From Ww85 sp963745765 (GTDB lineage Bacteria; Desulfobacterota; Desulfobulbia; Desulfobulbales; Desulfocapsaceae), in contig CAVUYQ010000033.1 of the NCBI GenBank assembly GCA_963745765.1, positions 73,949 through 137,948 on the forward strand: DNA of 64,000 nt, written 5' to 3'. The stretch's first letter is position 1, and each line of letters begins with the position of its first letter. The notes below the pieces were generated by a model. That model was not told where the DNA came from. It did not search any database and worked only from the letters and a program-made list of their open reading frames with translations. Both the position numbers and the translations under genes were made by a program. Below are positions 63,761 to 64,000 of this stretch, piece by piece.

Positions 63761-64000
63761 TAAAACTCCTTTAAAGTGATATATGAACACAGGATTGCCC
63801 TATTATCTTACCAATCCATGGTTCTGCACAGCATGTTAGCTGCAAATAGTTAATTAAATTGAAATGATAGTAAGTGGTATAATTTCTTCGGATTACGACT
63901 TGGTGATCACGAGGGACGAGTTGTTCCGGGAATCATTCAGTGGTCTTCCAACCGATAACTGTATGGCGAATTGTAAACGGTCTCAGTTAGCCAGGATCTG
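63761..64000. other. Intergenic region at window end
   Basis: 240 bp upstream of the DEAD-box gene: A/T-rich, holds its promoter. No gene or RNA recognised in the visible part. Confidence 0.4.

Noticed and set aside
1..64000. tRNA, rRNA, phage or plasmid replication genes
   Set aside because: None were recognisable on either strand.

Overview
The window looks like chromosomal DNA of an anaerobic, probably Desulfobacterota (Desulfobulbales-like) bacterium. This is inferred from gene content only: a CooS-type CO dehydrogenase, an HdrCBA-MvhD-MetV-MetF methylene-tetrahydrofolate reductase cluster of the Wood-Ljungdahl pathway, a DUF3786 protein, a TRAP transporter and two-component regulators. 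No rRNA, tRNA or CRISPR array was seen, so the taxonomic call is soft.

Layout. 0-10 kb is an eroded accessory stretch: a methyltransferase behind a perfect 21-bp hairpin, a MarC protein, a P1 peptidase with a frameshift, a cupin, then a B12/radical-SAM gene and a DUF89 gene, each split by a different insertion sequence (IS1182-like at 4356-6250; IS1595-like at 7744-8806 with an exact 8-bp target duplication). 10-17 kb carries a PLP decarboxylase, an alpha/beta hydrolase, an AcvB/VirJ-like protein, class II aldolase and a LOG protein. 17.3-19.5 kb is a CNNM/CorC gene whose middle is replaced by foreign DNA containing an ISAzo13-like transposase relic. 19.6-28 kb holds a frameshifted MFS pump, a spermidine-synthase-like protein, DUF1456 and DUF924 genes, a second MarC, a DUF1104 gene with a 12-bp minisatellite behind it, an aldo/keto reductase and thyA. 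28-35 kb has cooS, DUF3786, an EamA transporter and a sigma-54 activator. 35-40.6 kb has a possible ADP-ribosyltransferase-fold protein, a YqhD-like dehydrogenase, an old-yellow-enzyme reductase, a beta-hydroxyacid dehydrogenase and a degenerate HD protein.

41.1-52.8 kb is the most interesting block: a MetF-like protein, a PAS histidine kinase, hdrC, hdrB, a double-module hdrA, mvhD, metV, metF, a CheY-like regulator and a receiver-PAS-kinase hybrid, all on the plus strand with mostly overlapping or short junctions. It should channel electrons to methylene-THF reduction (or the reverse), with its own signalling proteins. In mvhD, reading through two apparent C-run errors exposes one in-frame UGA exactly at a family cysteine, followed by a bSECIS-like hairpin, so MvhD is probably a selenoprotein. 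From about 47.69 to 50.06 kb the frame breaks nearly 20 times although the protein sequence stays conserved, which points to poor local sequence more than to gene death.

52.9-64 kb: an isopropylmalate/tartrate-dehydrogenase-like enzyme, a FCD-GntR regulator and a DctPQM TRAP transporter on one strand with a TTGTATACAA palindrome upstream; a broken alkA; nudC; small envelope proteins; and a DEAD-box helicase overlapping a cold-shock gene with two hairpins behind it.

At least three families of short dispersed repeats run through the window: palindromes ending in GG-N2-CC-Y-TGAATAATT, elements ending in TAGGAGCCTGTCGGAG that supply the stop codons of two genes, and REP/RAYT-like GGGGACRG / TTATGTGACAGTAT pieces.
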